A stretch of DNA of 64,000 nucleotides from Aporrectodea caliginosa (lineage: Eukaryota; Annelida; Clitellata; Crassiclitellata; Lumbricidae), in NCBI GenBank assembly GCA_020284085.1, contig JACEVL010005024.1:1392501-1456500 (forward strand), given 5' to 3'. A program made the translations under genes and the position numbers. Shown here piece after piece: positions 1 through 10,949 of this stretch. Positions within the stretch are counted from its first letter, which is position 1; each line of letters opens with the position of its first letter. Below the pieces are notes generated by a model, which saw only the letters and a program-made list of their open reading frames with translations, was not told the DNA's origin and ran no database searches.

Positions 1-95
1 AATTACTCATGGTCGGGGGATCGAACCATGGTTTGCTTCCTTTCGTATTCATGAAATACTAAGCACGCTACCGCTTGAGCTAAACCCAACAGTTG
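1..95 (-). repeat. tRNA-derived SINE relic
   Basis: On the minus strand a polymerase III A box (TAGCTCAAGCGGTAGCG) and B box (GGTTCGATCCC) lie at tRNA-like spacing. The anticodon arm does not fold convincingly, so it is a SINE head rather than a working tRNA gene. Confidence 0.55.
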
Positions 96-140
96 AAACC
101 TCAGGTTATTAACAGTCTAATTAACGCTTTACTTGTATTA

Positions 141-755
141 TAGCGTAGTTTCAGTTTAGAGACACAATTTGATAACAAAGATCATTACCGTCACCCTCAT
201 CCTTTATCCAAGCGTGGGACTGGCACCAAGTAATGTCTGTTCGCGCCGTTGTGTCATAGCAAAAGATCATTAGAATCACCCTTTTTCTTTCTGTGGGCTT
301 GGGACTGGCACTACCGATTGCCATCTTAGCACCGTGCTGTCTCCTCGCCTTGACCTCCCCGGATTCTGACCTGGCAGCTGTTGCGGATTTGATTTGATAT
401 AGTGCCGGTAAATAAGCCACTGACGTGGCTTTTGTGAGGCGCTGAGAAATTTCGAAGATTTGCATTACATTACAAGGGCAGTGGCTGAATTTAAGTCAAG
501 ACTGAAATTCCATCTATATTAGCCTAAATAGCTGACCCTCTTCTGTGGTCTACGTGGGAGGGAGGGGGTAAGCTTGGAGGCTAACTGATGTTGTCTGTCA
601 GTGAAGGCGCCAGGATTTAAGGCTTGGGGGGGCTAGAGCTCCAAGCCTTTCCTTTTTGTCTCAAAGCGTAGTTTCAGTGTTACGACACTGTGTGATAAAG
701 ATCATTAGCGTCGCCCTTATCTTTTATCGAGGCTTGGGACTGGCACTGCCAGAGT
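141..755 (+). repeat. Three direct copies of a 60-100-bp repeat
   Basis: Copies begin near 141, 255 and 664. Each carries AAGATCATTA..GTC.CCCT followed by GGGACTGGCAC; the first and third also share GCGTAGTTTCAGT. The spacers hold no credible gene. Confidence 0.6.
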
Positions 756-1100
756 ACAAGCAGTGGCGGAGATTTGTCCCAATGCGGCGATTACCTTGTA
801 TATTTACGTAGCCTATCTAAAATGTATTTTCTACCTAACATTGGTTCTATTCTTATCTTATTATCTGTCTCGCTGCCTGTCTCCGAAACCGGTCTCGGAC
901 CTCCTTTTGATTGCTCTTTGGAAATTCCTCAAACTGGACGCAGCGCTCTCGAGTAAGCTGGTGCCCTGCGCTTGGCTTTTGAGCTACATATAAGTCTACG
1001 GGCAGATACCGTAAATTCACGGCAGAATGAAAATATTTGAGAATAATCGGTAGGGGAGCCTGCAATTACGTAATTTACAGTAAAAGACTGTAGAATCAGC

Positions 1101-1121
1101 GTTACAGTAAAATACTGTAAC
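1101..1121. repeat. Perfect short palindrome (ACAGTAAAATACTGT type)
   Basis: Nine-base arms around AAA. ACAGTAAAA.ACTGTA also occurs at 1078-1092, and TACTATA/TATAGTA motifs follow to 1260. This resembles the core of small palindromic DNA elements common in aquatic animals. Otherwise 756-1470 is empty. Confidence 0.4.
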
Positions 1122-2001
1122 AAAATACGGTATTACCCCTTCATTTTACTGCAATTTTTAACAGTGAGGCCTGCTTTAAAATACTATGCTACTATACAGT
1201 ACCTAATATAAAGTACTATACTGCTGTATAGTACCTAATACTGGTTACTACTTTATAGTAAGCTTACTCTTTGTATCAAGCAATGTTGCAACACCAGGTT
1301 TCATTACTGAACCTACGTCCAATAAATACCCACAACGATTTATCAATGACTATTATAATAATAAGTTACCAATAGCCAGCGGTCGACAATTAATTATCAG
1401 CAATCAATGATCAGTGAGTCCTTATCATGAATCAGCTAACCAATTACCTATATAATTACCATGCCATCTTCAGTAGGGTGCTCCAAAATGTAATGTATTT
1501 CCCGAAAGTTCCAAAAAGTATTGCTCCAAGGCGATTTTCCCATTCCATTTATCACTTTGTTCAACTGTACCAATTTTCAGACCAATTGAAAAAGGTTAAG
1601 CCTTGCCCCCGGCACAAAAATGTTAAAATATGTGAAAATATGGGAATTTGCTTAAAATCGGCAATATCATGGAGAAAACGTAATTATTTTCATGATGATT
1701 AACTTCTTTTGTGAACTATTGTGTGCAGAGGTGTAGTATTGGTACTTGTACTTGTACTCAAGTGCAACTTGAGTACAGTCAGTACTTGAACTTGTACTGA
1801 AGAGCTAAGTACTTGAGACCTTTGGACACAAATGACATTTCTACAGGCACTCGGATACTTTACCAGTAAGCTTTGTCTTTCCTTTAAGTCATTAATTCTT
1901 ACGTTCTGGATATTGAATATTCTGGCAGTTATGTATGGACCGCATCTTGATCAGAATTTCTTCCGGTTGTCTTGCTAAAATAGAGGCCACGGACGGCGAT
2001 A

Positions 2002-2193
2002 ATGCTAACAATAAAAATACTAATATTCCTAGAGCTGTTAAGTTTGGTTATGAATTATGATAATTTCACTCTCAAGGGAAATGCTACTTCTGCTAAGTGC
2101 AAGTTTTGTAGTGAGAAAAATATAATTCAGAAAACAACTGGCACAACATCAAACTTTGTTAAACACTTGCAAAAACTCCATACGGAGAGGTGA
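2002..2193 (+). pseudogene. hAT transposase N-terminal BED zinc finger relic
   Basis: The frame reads FTLKGNATSAKCKFCSEKNI then TGTTSNFVKHLQKLH. The C-x2-C and H-x4-H ligands with the TSN..HL spacing are those of BED fingers, the DNA-binding head of hAT transposases. The ORF stops at the end of the finger and the catalytic core is missing. Confidence 0.7.
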
Positions 2194-2859
2194 GCAATGA
2201 GTAACAAACCATTTGAACTCTATCGAGTAATGCAAATGTAAGTCGTCGAACTTTCTCAGCACCATACGAAAGCTGCGATAAGGAAACCAGCTTATTCACC
2301 GAAATAGTGCATTTTATGAATTGTATTATAGTAAGAAACCATTGAACCTATGGCTTATACATGGAATTCATGTATGAATGGGGCTCACTTATGAAAATTG
2401 TGAGTTTTCTATGTTCCTCTGTGTTCTATTTTCCTCTCGAAAGAGTCTTCCGCTGTGTGGAAGGAAACATTGTAATCTGTATCAAAACGCGCTTAGTTAG
2501 GCCACTTAGGTAGTCATTTGCGAATCATTTTTCTGTTTTACGTAAAACGCTAATTAAGGCATTTTCTCAAATTGTCAAAGACTGCCTACAACTAGTATGT
2601 TCTTATTTAATGTGTGCAGATATGATTATATCTTATGTGAATGAGACACATGCTTTGTTGGGGGCCCACATCAAGTTTCTTTGGCAGGGGTGGAGCAGGT
2701 GCTACACCAACGTCTCATTTTGGCACGATAATCACAGATACGGTTGCATCAACCGAAACTGCAGACCTCATGTATCAAAAAGGCTAAGCTAATTGGTCAC
2801 TACTGTGCACGATCTTCTGTGAAACCGAGCACCTTATCATCACAAGTGACAACCTGATT

Positions 2860-3075
2860 GAATATCAGAGGCCATGATGACTTTGATGAAATTGATTGTT
2901 TGGACGTTTGGAATGCAGCAAAACTGTTGACAAACCAGCGTTTGGAGTTGTTGTGAGTGTGCCTGCATCTAGCGCTCCGGTTGAAAGTGTGTTTAGTTTA
3001 ATATTAAAACAGTTTCGATTGAATCTGAGTGAAGAGATGCTCACATCCATTATATTTATAAAAAAGCAAAATTAA
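2860..3075 (+). pseudogene. hAT transposase C-terminal dimerisation region relic
   Basis: Reads WNAAKLLTNQ, then after a frameshift near 2935 VSVPASSAPVESVFSL and LSEEMLTSIIFIKKQN up to the stop at 3073-3075. The VPASSAPVE.VFS block is the signature of hAT C-terminal dimerisation domains. Confidence 0.75.
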
Positions 3076-3629
3076 AATTGGTGTATGTGGCAATACACCA
3101 TTGCTTTGTCAAGGAAGTAAATCCTTGTTCTTGCAGTAGCCATGTGTACTTGTACTTGATACTTAAGTATTTGTACAGGTACTTAAGACCTCAGTACTTG
3201 TATTTGTACTTGCAACCTTTCATGTTCCAGTCAAAAATATGAAACATATTAGTTTTTTCATATATAGGCCTACTTAAATACCGGTTATTTATGTTTTCAA
3301 CAGAAAAATCGCGAATATTGTTAAAACTTCATCGTGCTGGGGGCAAGGATTAGCCTTAATGTAAAAACCTAAAATTTGGATTTTTAGACTCATCTGCATG
3401 AGACGCATGGGAAAATGTCCTTGGAGCAAAGATATTTCAACTTTTATTTTTCTGGAGCACCCTAATCTTCAGCCGTCGACGGGAATCCGTTGGTTGGTTC
3501 GTGGAGTGTGCGTGGATCCGCCACTGGTGACTCTTTCAGTTTACTGTGCATTTTTCAGTTTACTGTGCATTGTTTTGCTTACTGATGCAATATATTCATT
3601 CGTAATGACAGTTGACATCATAAGGCTAG

Positions 3630-3678
3630 CGCAGAGAACGCCTCTGAGTAGATACCTTGAATGGGCGCTATATAAATA
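3630..3678 (+). repeat. LINE/SINE 3' tail (GGGCGCTATATAAAT)
   Basis: CGCCTCTGAGTAG.TACCTTGAA.GGGCGCTATATAAAT recurs in either orientation near 13590, 59060, 59700 and 60905. The tail is typical of widespread non-LTR retrotransposon 3' ends. Confidence 0.6.
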
Positions 3679-3679
3679 A

Positions 3680-4653
3680 TTTTCAAATACATTATAAAAT
3701 CAATAATCATTAATAAGTGTTCAGTGACTTTTAAGTTATATCTGATTAATCTGTTGTCATTTACCAAAGGAATCCAGTTCGTATAAAGGAACGTTTAAAC
3801 ATGAAAAGGTCGTGTATCATGCAGAAGGAAAGCCAGAAGAAATCGCATATCGCCCTATTATTGGTTGCCATTATTCATAATCTGCGCTTGTTTGTTTCGT
3901 TTTTAACTGTGTTTATACCCAGTTAAACGTTATACACATGTGATTAATCTTAATCATAAATGGCCACGGTAAATACGATAATTATATTCTTTAATTCTTA
4001 TGCTATAGACGTTCCCGTGTTGGATTAGACAGAATATATGATTATAATTACATTGTTTCTTATCAAAACAACACTATAGAAGATCCCATTCGGATTAGAC
4101 AGAATATATAATAGTCATTAAAACTGCAGCCACTGTTTCTCATCAAGCGGTTATATATAGAAGTCCCGCATTAGATGATAGAGAATAAATAAACAAATAT
4201 AACAATTACTGGGATGTTGAAGTTTTGTAACGGAGGCTTAGGCACGTTGAATAGGAGAATTTGCGAGATTTGTCGAGGAAGACGTTGTACTTGGGGTTGC
4301 TCAGAGGTCTTGGAAGAAGCATAAGGACCGAAGCGAATGCAGAGACCATATCCGGTTACATCTCTTCTCAGTCTGTGCATAATGACGTTCAATTGAAATA
4401 TATTTCCTTCAAAATACGATGCGACAAATACACCCTTTAAAACACATCCACACTTCAACTCATTTCGTGGTTATCTCTTCTCGCATAATTAACGCATTAA
4501 ATATTATTTAACTAAAACTACGACTGTGACTGTGACATACAGATTGTGTGTAATTTAAAGAAAAGCCTGTCGCTCAAATTGAAATCGTGTTACAATTCTT
4601 AGACCGGGTGATGGTTGAACATTATCAAAGAATAGAACGACGCTGGTTCGATA
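3680..4653. other. Spacer, no gene seen
   Basis: AT-rich. Two loosely related motifs (CGGATTAGACAGAATATA and a neighbour near 4023 and 4090) suggest an old short duplication. No coding signal. Confidence 0.5.
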
Positions 4654-4661
4654 CTCGCTAG

Positions 4662-4926
4662 CATAGAACGAGAATTCGTGACTTCAGGCTTTAATATTCG
4701 TAAATATTCGTGAATATTAGGACATTTTTAATATTCATGAATATTCGTAAATATTCGTTGATGACGTTACTGTTTCCGCTTTTTTACGAACTAATTTAAG
4801 AGTACTAATTTAAGAATATGTGCAGTGGTTTTGCGGCCCTGTACTTAGAGCCGTTGTCCGTAAGCTGGTACGCTTAATTACCCAAATCGTTCCCTACTCT
4901 TGATGAACTCTGTAAAAAGCCGACCA

Positions 4927-4973
<47 letters not shown>

Positions 4974-5706
4974 GTATGTCTCTCTCTACGATTTCTCCCT
5001 CTCGGACAGAGAGGGAAAGAAATCGTACGATCTCTCTCCTTCTCTGTCGGTCTGTCTCTCAGTGTCTCTCTACTATCTCTCTCCCTCTCTGTCGGTCTGT
5101 CTCTGTCTGTCTCTCTACGATTTCTCTCCATCTCCGACAGAGGGAAAGAAATCTCTCCCTCTCTGTCCGTCTGTCTCTGTTTCTCTCTCTGCGGTGAAAC
5201 CCACACTCGGTAATTCTATATAATTTTAAACTATGTTTGGGTGACTGATGTTCCGGTACCGAAGTTTCAACGATGCGATTAGTTTGATTAATTACGCCAG
5301 GTTCGGCTGAGGGCAAGATCCTCCCACTCAGTGGAGGAATTTTGGGCTAGTGAATTATAGAGATAGCTGGGTCATACAATCTTTGTTTGTGTAATACACA
5401 GTAGGGCCTAATGGTGTCGTTCGTTTGTGCGCCAAAAATTTGAATTCCGTATCTAGCCTATTGAGACTTCAAACAATAGACTAAGTGAAGTTACTGATAA
5501 TTATAAGATGAGTAACTGTAACATGTAGCAGTTCTTGTTCTAGCTGTAATGCTATAGTTTTTGGCACTGAATTTTTTACTACTATTTCCGGATTTTGAAG
5601 AATTAAAAAAAAAAAATTTAATATTCGTTGGCCAGTTTAATATTCGTCAATATTCGTAAATTTCTAAAAATCTTAATATTCGTAATATGCGCATACTCAT
5701 TCTATG
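4662..5706. mobile_element. hAT-like non-autonomous element, AATATTCG family, copy 1
   Basis: Perfect 8-bp target duplication CTCGCTAG (4654-4661 and 5707-5714). The ends are CATAGAACGAGAATTCG on the left and, on the opposite strand, CATAGAATGAGTATGCG. Both subterminal regions carry many AATATTCGTAAATATTCG units. Inside is a CT/TCTGTC tract (4926-5200). It encodes nothing recognisable. The second copy is 18409-19533 in the opposite orientation. Confidence 0.85.
4926..5200. repeat. (CT)n and TCTGTC-rich tract within the element
   Basis: A pure CT run to about 4968, then TCTGTC-rich sequence with three near copies of a CTACGATTTCTC type segment. ORFs read from here are low-complexity artefacts. 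Confidence 0.8.
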
Positions 5707-5714
5707 CTCGCTAG

Positions 5715-6039
5715 CCCCATAAGGTTGACTCAGCCTTCCACCCTGGGGGGAGGCGATGGTAAAATGAGCAGCAGTAGGTCGGATCGGCGCCTAACAGTCA
5801 TAAAAATCGACTCTTGTTCAACTTGTTATTATGTGTTCCAACTATTTCATGTAATTGTCATACTGCAGTTTGTCAATTTAAATTGAATAAACGAATATTA
5901 ATAGTAGGAAAGTCACAATCACTAGGCCCTTTGCTAATTCGCAATAAATTGTTTGCAGCTGCACGTTGTCAGGATACGGTGCGGACCCTAGGAACGTGAA
6001 TGCGAACGTACATGTAAGCACAATGATAGCCCAAATGCA
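5715..6039. other. Spacer, no gene seen
   Basis: Unique-looking sequence without coding signal or recognised repeat. Confidence 0.4.
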
Positions 6040-6660
6040 TATGCAAAGCACTTGAACCGAAACGGATGTTAACAGTATACCCACAACCAAAAAAGGCTGT
6101 AAACAGTCCATATAAATGCAAAGGCTATAAAAACAACATACAAAGCTCAAATGTCACAAAAGTACACTCCAAGTCCAACGGCTTTAAACACCCAGTTGCA
6201 CCCAGGTGCCATGAACAATGCATGCTATAAACAGTACAGCAACAACCCAAATGTTATAAGCAATAGGCATACATCTAAAACCCAAAGGCTATAAACAGTA
6301 TAGGCTACCTAAAACCCAAAGGCTTTGAAAAGTACACCCGCGAGTCCAAATGGTGTTAACAGTTCATCAAAAACCCAAAGGCCACTGTTAATCAATGATT
6401 TAGCCAATTCAGATTTCTGAAATGTTGTTCTAGGTGTCCCTAGTTAGCGGGATCTTGATCCCTTTTGGGACTCCTCTTGCGGCCAATCCTGATATTTTCT
6501 GTGTTGAAATGTTATGTGTTTTTTTATTTGGCTTCAATAAAAGAGTTTTGATTGATTGATATAAAACCCAAAGGCTATAAACAATACCTCCAAACACCAA
6601 AGACTGAAGACACTGCACCTAAAACCCAAAGCCCATAGACAGTGCACCAAAGGTAAAATT
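6040..6660. repeat. Degenerate minisatellite, AACCCAAAGGCTATAAACAG unit
   Basis: A unit of roughly 30-35 bp containing AACCCAAAGGCTATAAACAG repeats imperfectly, with clearest copies near 6280, 6310, 6370, 6565 and 6620. The array is interrupted by a LINE 3' end at about 6400-6562. Confidence 0.6.
6400..6562 (+). mobile_element. LINE 3' end fragment with GCGGGA hairpin
   Basis: Contains GCGGGATCTTGATCCC followed by TTTTGGGACTCC (6447-6474), then ..TTCAATAAAAGAG and a TTGATTGATTGA tail. The hairpin is shared with the full-length element at 54358 and with fragments at 14995, 20186 and 36906. Confidence 0.6.
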
Positions 6661-8150
6661 AACCCGAAACCATAAACCGATACTTGCATTTCATGAAGTA
6701 ATTTTGTTGATTTTTTGGGTCGAACATTTCATCCAGTACTGCAACGACCAAGTACTTTTCATGCCGCCGTTTGCCATGCAACGAACGAAGTCGATAAGAG
6801 AAGAAGGGTCTCCGAGAAACACATAGACAGAAAACAGACAGCATACACGAACACCACAGACTAATGTAAACAGACAAAACACGAAGCACTTGTAACAGGC
6901 TACTGTAAACAGATGAAACACTTTTCAGCGGCTGAAAACAAACAAACCAGAGCGATGACTAGGCTTCCAACAGACCAGCAAATTGACGCCATGGCTCAAA
7001 ACCCATCGCTTGTCGCTTTCTATATGTTGCACTAGAAGGTGAAATAAGCGAGATGGTTAAAAAATATAGAATATTATTTTATGTTATATTTAAAAAAATT
7101 ATTTTCAATATCTGTAACTAAAAACGTTAAATTCAAATAATTATTTAGACGAAAAAATTACTGTTTAATGGATATGGTGACAAGCGAGGGGTTTTGATGG
7201 GCAACGCGGTCTTGTAAAAATATGCCGTTGATGTTACGTAGAAGGCGAATAAACAACCGACTTGGCCAACGACATAATTATTGTATTTTCGTTTATTTAA
7301 TAACTTGCTGTCAAGACGCAACAAGTAACATCAATGCATGATTATGCAGTTATAGTATTAGAGACTATAGTACTATTATTGCTTTAGGTCTACATGTAGA
7401 TAACGCACTGTTCAGCACTATAATAGGTATAGTTCTGATGGGGCAAATTGGATTGGATTATAGTATTGAGAGTGAGGCTAAACGAGGATTCAGACAGCTG
7501 CTAGTAAATGTCTTTGAACATCTGGCGTGGTAAAAAGTTCTTGCTATCCTTAGCTGGCAGGGCAAAGGGGTGGGGCATAGGTCTACGAAGAATACAGTTT
7601 CAGGCAATACCCTTGAGTAGCCCCCCCCGCAAGTATTGTTAACTTTAATATTTTTAGCCCGATCTAGGCTTGCTCGCGTCTCTACAATTGGCTAAATAAA
7701 AACGCGTAAAAAATCGGTCCAATTTTGGAGAATACCGTAAGAGTTTTGCAGATTTTGAAGCTTCTTACCCACAAAAACTGTTGCCATGACATTTTGGAGC
7801 ACAAATGAGTCGTGGCCATAAAAAATTGCTGGAGTCTGGCAAGATAAATGAAACGATATAAAATAAGAGTGTGTAAGTTTTATTATTCTCGTTATGCCTT
7901 CAAACTTCTCTCGGTCACGAATTTCGCAACATAGTTGCTTGCATAACATTTTAAAATCAACCAGGTTACGAGTGTGAGATGTCTGATGGTGCCAAAAGAA
8001 GCCGTATCCTATAATTAAATAACTCTTTATTGAGACTTGGCTGCTTCATAGTATTAGTGGCAGGATGTAGGGGCCTGATAATCAACTCAGTGCTTAAATC
8101 TGTCGTTCCAGGGTGACACAGTTTGTCTACATTTTCAATGCATGTATGTC
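6661..8150. other. Spacer, no gene seen
   Basis: AT-rich without recognised coding sequence. ORFs up to 85 codons lack any family motif. Confidence 0.4.
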
Positions 8151-8154
8151 AACA

Positions 8155-9039
8155 TGTGATTACGAACAGTTTGTTATTACCATAATTTGCATCTGATGTT
8201 TAGAATCCAACAAATTATAGCAATTATCTGACAGGCTGCAGTTTGGAGTCACCAGGACAGCTGTAGGAACTGATAGACAGGATGAATGACGGCAGAATGA
8301 ATACGTAGAATAAAATCGTATGAGACTAAAGCATTGACTTTCGACCAACAAAAACCAAATATAACGACGTAGTGTGTATTCTTGATCAGGAGGTCCGCTT
8401 ACCCTATTAGCAAATGATAATTAACTTTGGGATACTAGCTAATTGATTTTAGAGAAAGTTATAGAGTTTAAAAATAAATTTAATGATAAAGTCATCACTC
8501 TAACATCAGGAAATGGTTATGAAGTTACAGACTAAGAGAATAAAATAAAATCTAACAAAGTACATACCCACAAAATTAACTCAAATCACCACAGCTAATA
8601 CATGTCTGGAGCATAAATTATCGTCAAAGCTCCGGGTTCCCTCTTAAGCATTTTTCCCGCGTGTGTGATTGCCTGAACAAACAACAGGGCCACGTACACG
8701 AAGAACTAAGGGTGATGGATGGCGAAGTGCTAAATCAATTCACGGAATTCATATATCTGAAGGGATTGATAACAGAAGATGGCAGATGACCTGGCAATGG
8801 CGATGTTTGGTAACTGTGTGATGACGGTTGAGATATGTAGGGCGAAAATATATCAAGAGGGACAAAATTAAGACTCGACGAAGGATTTTCCATTCAATTG
8901 CTAACGTACGTGTATGAGTGCGAGTGCACGTAGAGAGAGAGAGAGGACGAAACGAATATGCTGGTGGCGGAGATAGCATTATAGTACCGCCGCAGATAGC
9001 GGTTGAGAAGAATTTTGGGAGATAGGATCCAAAATTAAG
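8155..9039 (+). mobile_element. RTE-like LINE relic, copy A, left part
   Basis: Decayed reverse transcriptase matching 35310-36430: the segment equivalent to EQLQELIDRMNDCRIN, then FIYLKGLITEDGR near 8740-8785, as in the C-terminal half of RTE-type polymerases (YLG.LITEDG). The frame is broken many times. At 9032-9039 the LINE is interrupted by a hAT insertion and resumes at 9947. Confidence 0.65.
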
Positions 9040-9946
9040 CAGACTTGTATACGAGACATCAACCTTCGAGACCGAGACCGAGACAATGGGGTCCGAGACC
9101 GAGACCGAGACAGTGGGGTCCGAGACCGAGACCGAGTCGAGACACAAGGTCCGAGACAGTTCAAGACAGTTCAAAACGAGTGAAATGCACATTGGACTCA
9201 AATCCCGCAACAATTGTTTTCGCAACTTTTGAAGTCTACTACCAGAGACAAGTCGCTGAAATCATCCGATCAACTGAATAGGCCTAGTATAAACTATAAA
9301 GAAATTTAATATTTCAGCCATTCTGAAATCTTCTAAATGGTTCTAAAATTTAAACCAACAAAATTCCATATATTAGCGACACAAGTCACGTCACTCACTT
9401 TGAGAAACAAGATGATGTTTCAAGCGTTTCGCATAATGTTGGCTTTATACCAGCGGCCATTTACTTTGTTTTTCATTGATTTTAAATTACGTGAATGCAA
9501 ATTTCACTATTTTGGGTTCTTTGAGACATTTTAAGATACCTGCACTGATAGAAATTAGAAAATTGAAATAAAGCAATAAAGTAGGCCTACAAACGTAAAA
9601 CTGCTCTTTTCAATATCTCGTAATACTAGAAAGTTTAGAAACACAGCGTTTCTAAAGTTCCGAGTTTGTTTAGTTATCCGTTCGAAACAGGACAATTTTA
9701 TCGCGCGATACTGTCAGAAGTTCAGAATTAAAGACAGCTTACGATAGAACTATGGAGACTGCTTCTACAAGAGAACAATACTCTCGCTTCGAGACAGTTT
9801 TCAAAAAGTCAAGAAATGACCTCGAGACCGAGACCGAGACCGAGACCGAGATAGTGGGGCCGAGACCGAGACCGATAGCCTACATTGAAAAACGTATCTC
9901 GAGACGTCTCGAGAACCAGATAGTGTCTCGAGACAATTCAAGTCTG
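9040..9946 (+). mobile_element. hAT-type non-autonomous element, GAGACC family, copy 1
   Basis: Inserted in the RTE-like LINE with a perfect 8-bp target duplication AAATTAAG (9032-9039 and 9947-9954). The terminal inverted repeats are CAGACTTG and CAAGTCTG. Both subterminal zones are packed with CGAGACCGAGAC arrays (9067-9150 and 9815-9935), likely transposase binding sites. The related copy at 22491-23442 has the opposite orientation. Apparent ORFs rich in Glu-Thr or Arg-Pro are translations of the arrays. Confidence 0.9.
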
Positions 9947-10330
9947 AAATTAAGTGATCTGAAGGGAGAGCTGGGACAACGGGAGAAGTTTTTAGACATG
10001 ATAAAAAAAATAAGACTAACATGGTTCGAACAAAATATGAAGGATGGACGGTGGGAGATTGCAGTCCAGGGCACTTTACAACCGAGTGGGCTAATTGCTC
10101 TGCTTAATTGTTCATCACATGATTTTCAAACGTGGATTTCTAAAGTTACTTACAGGCCTATTTGCTACTGTAATTACGCCTAAGCACGTGTTTCCGTTCT
10201 GTGTCAGCTTCGCCAAACCCTGTATTATAATAGCGTTCGTCTACAGCTGTTGTGATGCCTGCATACGGTTCAATTTTCAAGCATTAGCATTAAATGCTTG
10301 AAAATTGAACCGTATGCGGGCATCAACACG
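9947..10330 (+). mobile_element. RTE-like LINE relic, copy A, right part and 3' region
   Basis: Continues from AAATTAAGTGATCTGAAGG with ..ELGQRE, MIKKIRLTWFEQ.. and the 3' region that recurs at 11866-12040 and 36480-36730 (TTTCTAAAGTTACTT, CCTAAGCACGTGTTTCC). Confidence 0.6.
10254..10324. repeat. 71-bp palindrome, 32-bp arms with 7-bp loop
   Basis: Arms 10254-10285 and 10293-10324 pair with one mismatch and contain GCATACGGTTCAATTTTC. The same motif returns singly at 10459 and 12026. Confidence 0.9.
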
Positions 10331-10469
10331 ACAATGACAAGAAGCAAATTTTGCTACTTGTCATTGAATAGAAATCCACATTTTACGCCGACGAAACCCA
10401 GCCTATGTTCATATCCGGGTAATTAAGGTCATAGTCACTATTAGGAGTCTTCGCACCCGCATACGGTTC

Positions 10470-10945
10470 AATTTTTTTTCAATAGCTACCTAGAAGATCG
10501 CTCGCAATGTGTCTACTCTAATGGTCTTTTCTCTGAGCGAAGAGCTATTAATTATGGGGTTCCTCAAGGATCCAACTTAGGCCCCTTGTTATTCCTCATA
10601 TACATAAATGACCTCCCTAATGTCTCATCCCGCTTATACTTTATATTATTTGCAGATGACACGAACGTATTCTACTCCCATAGTTCTCTGGATACCTTAT
10701 TCCAAATTGTAAACGCTGAACTATCGCTTGCAGCTGATTGGTTTTGTGCCAACAAACTTACTCTTAATTTAAATCAGACGAATTTTATTCTGTTTAAGTC
10801 TCATAGGAAAATGTGTCCCTCGCAGTATCCTATACTAAGTATTAATGGGACTCCTCTCAACCGAGTTGAGTCCACAAAATTTCTGGGAGTTTATGTGGAT
10901 CAGCACATGACATGGAAAGATCACATAAAAGTATCTCCTCCAAAA
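10470..10945 (+). pseudogene. LINE reverse transcriptase fragment (CR1/Jockey-like)
   Basis: Open over the RT palm: YGVPQGSNLGPLLFLIYIND, FADDTNVF, LTLNLNQTNF and FLGVYVDQHMTWKDHIK. FADD is the catalytic box. The residues closely resemble the element at 48880-54476 (GVYVDQHLSWKDHI), so this is probably the same family. It breaks off at a junction with an opposite-strand endonuclease fragment. Confidence 0.8.
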
Positions 10946-10949
10946 TTGC

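Larger units (their letters stand above)
1726..3222 (+). mobile_element. Nested hAT relic with GTACTT subterminal repeats
   Basis: Starts CAGAGGTGTAG and is rich in ACTTGTACTTGTACT at both ends (1735-1815 and 3144-3215). Between them lie remnants of a transposase N-terminus (BED finger) and C-terminus. The exact right end and a target duplication were not resolved. Confidence 0.55.
1474..3464. mobile_element. hAT-type DNA transposon with long inverted ends
   Basis: Terminal repeats start TAGGGTGCTCCA and continue as a diverged inverted repeat of about 200 bp (GCTCCAAGG.GATTTTCCCAT and CCTTGCCCCC are shared by both arms). The element is flanked by a perfect 8-bp target duplication ATCTTCAG (1466-1473 and 3465-3472). 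The 8-bp size and the terminal structure are those of hAT elements. A second hAT lies inside (about 1726-3222). Confidence 0.8.

Noticed and set aside
1..95. Functional tRNA gene
   Set aside because: A and B boxes are present but the cloverleaf, in particular the anticodon arm, does not form convincingly; better read as a SINE head.
9752..10183. 143-codon ORF starting METASTREQ, with a relative on the minus strand at 22476-22703
   Set aside because: The shared start reflects shared transposon DNA, and most of the frame is GAGACC array (Glu-Thr, Arg-Pro). No domain and no conservation beyond the nucleotide repeat.
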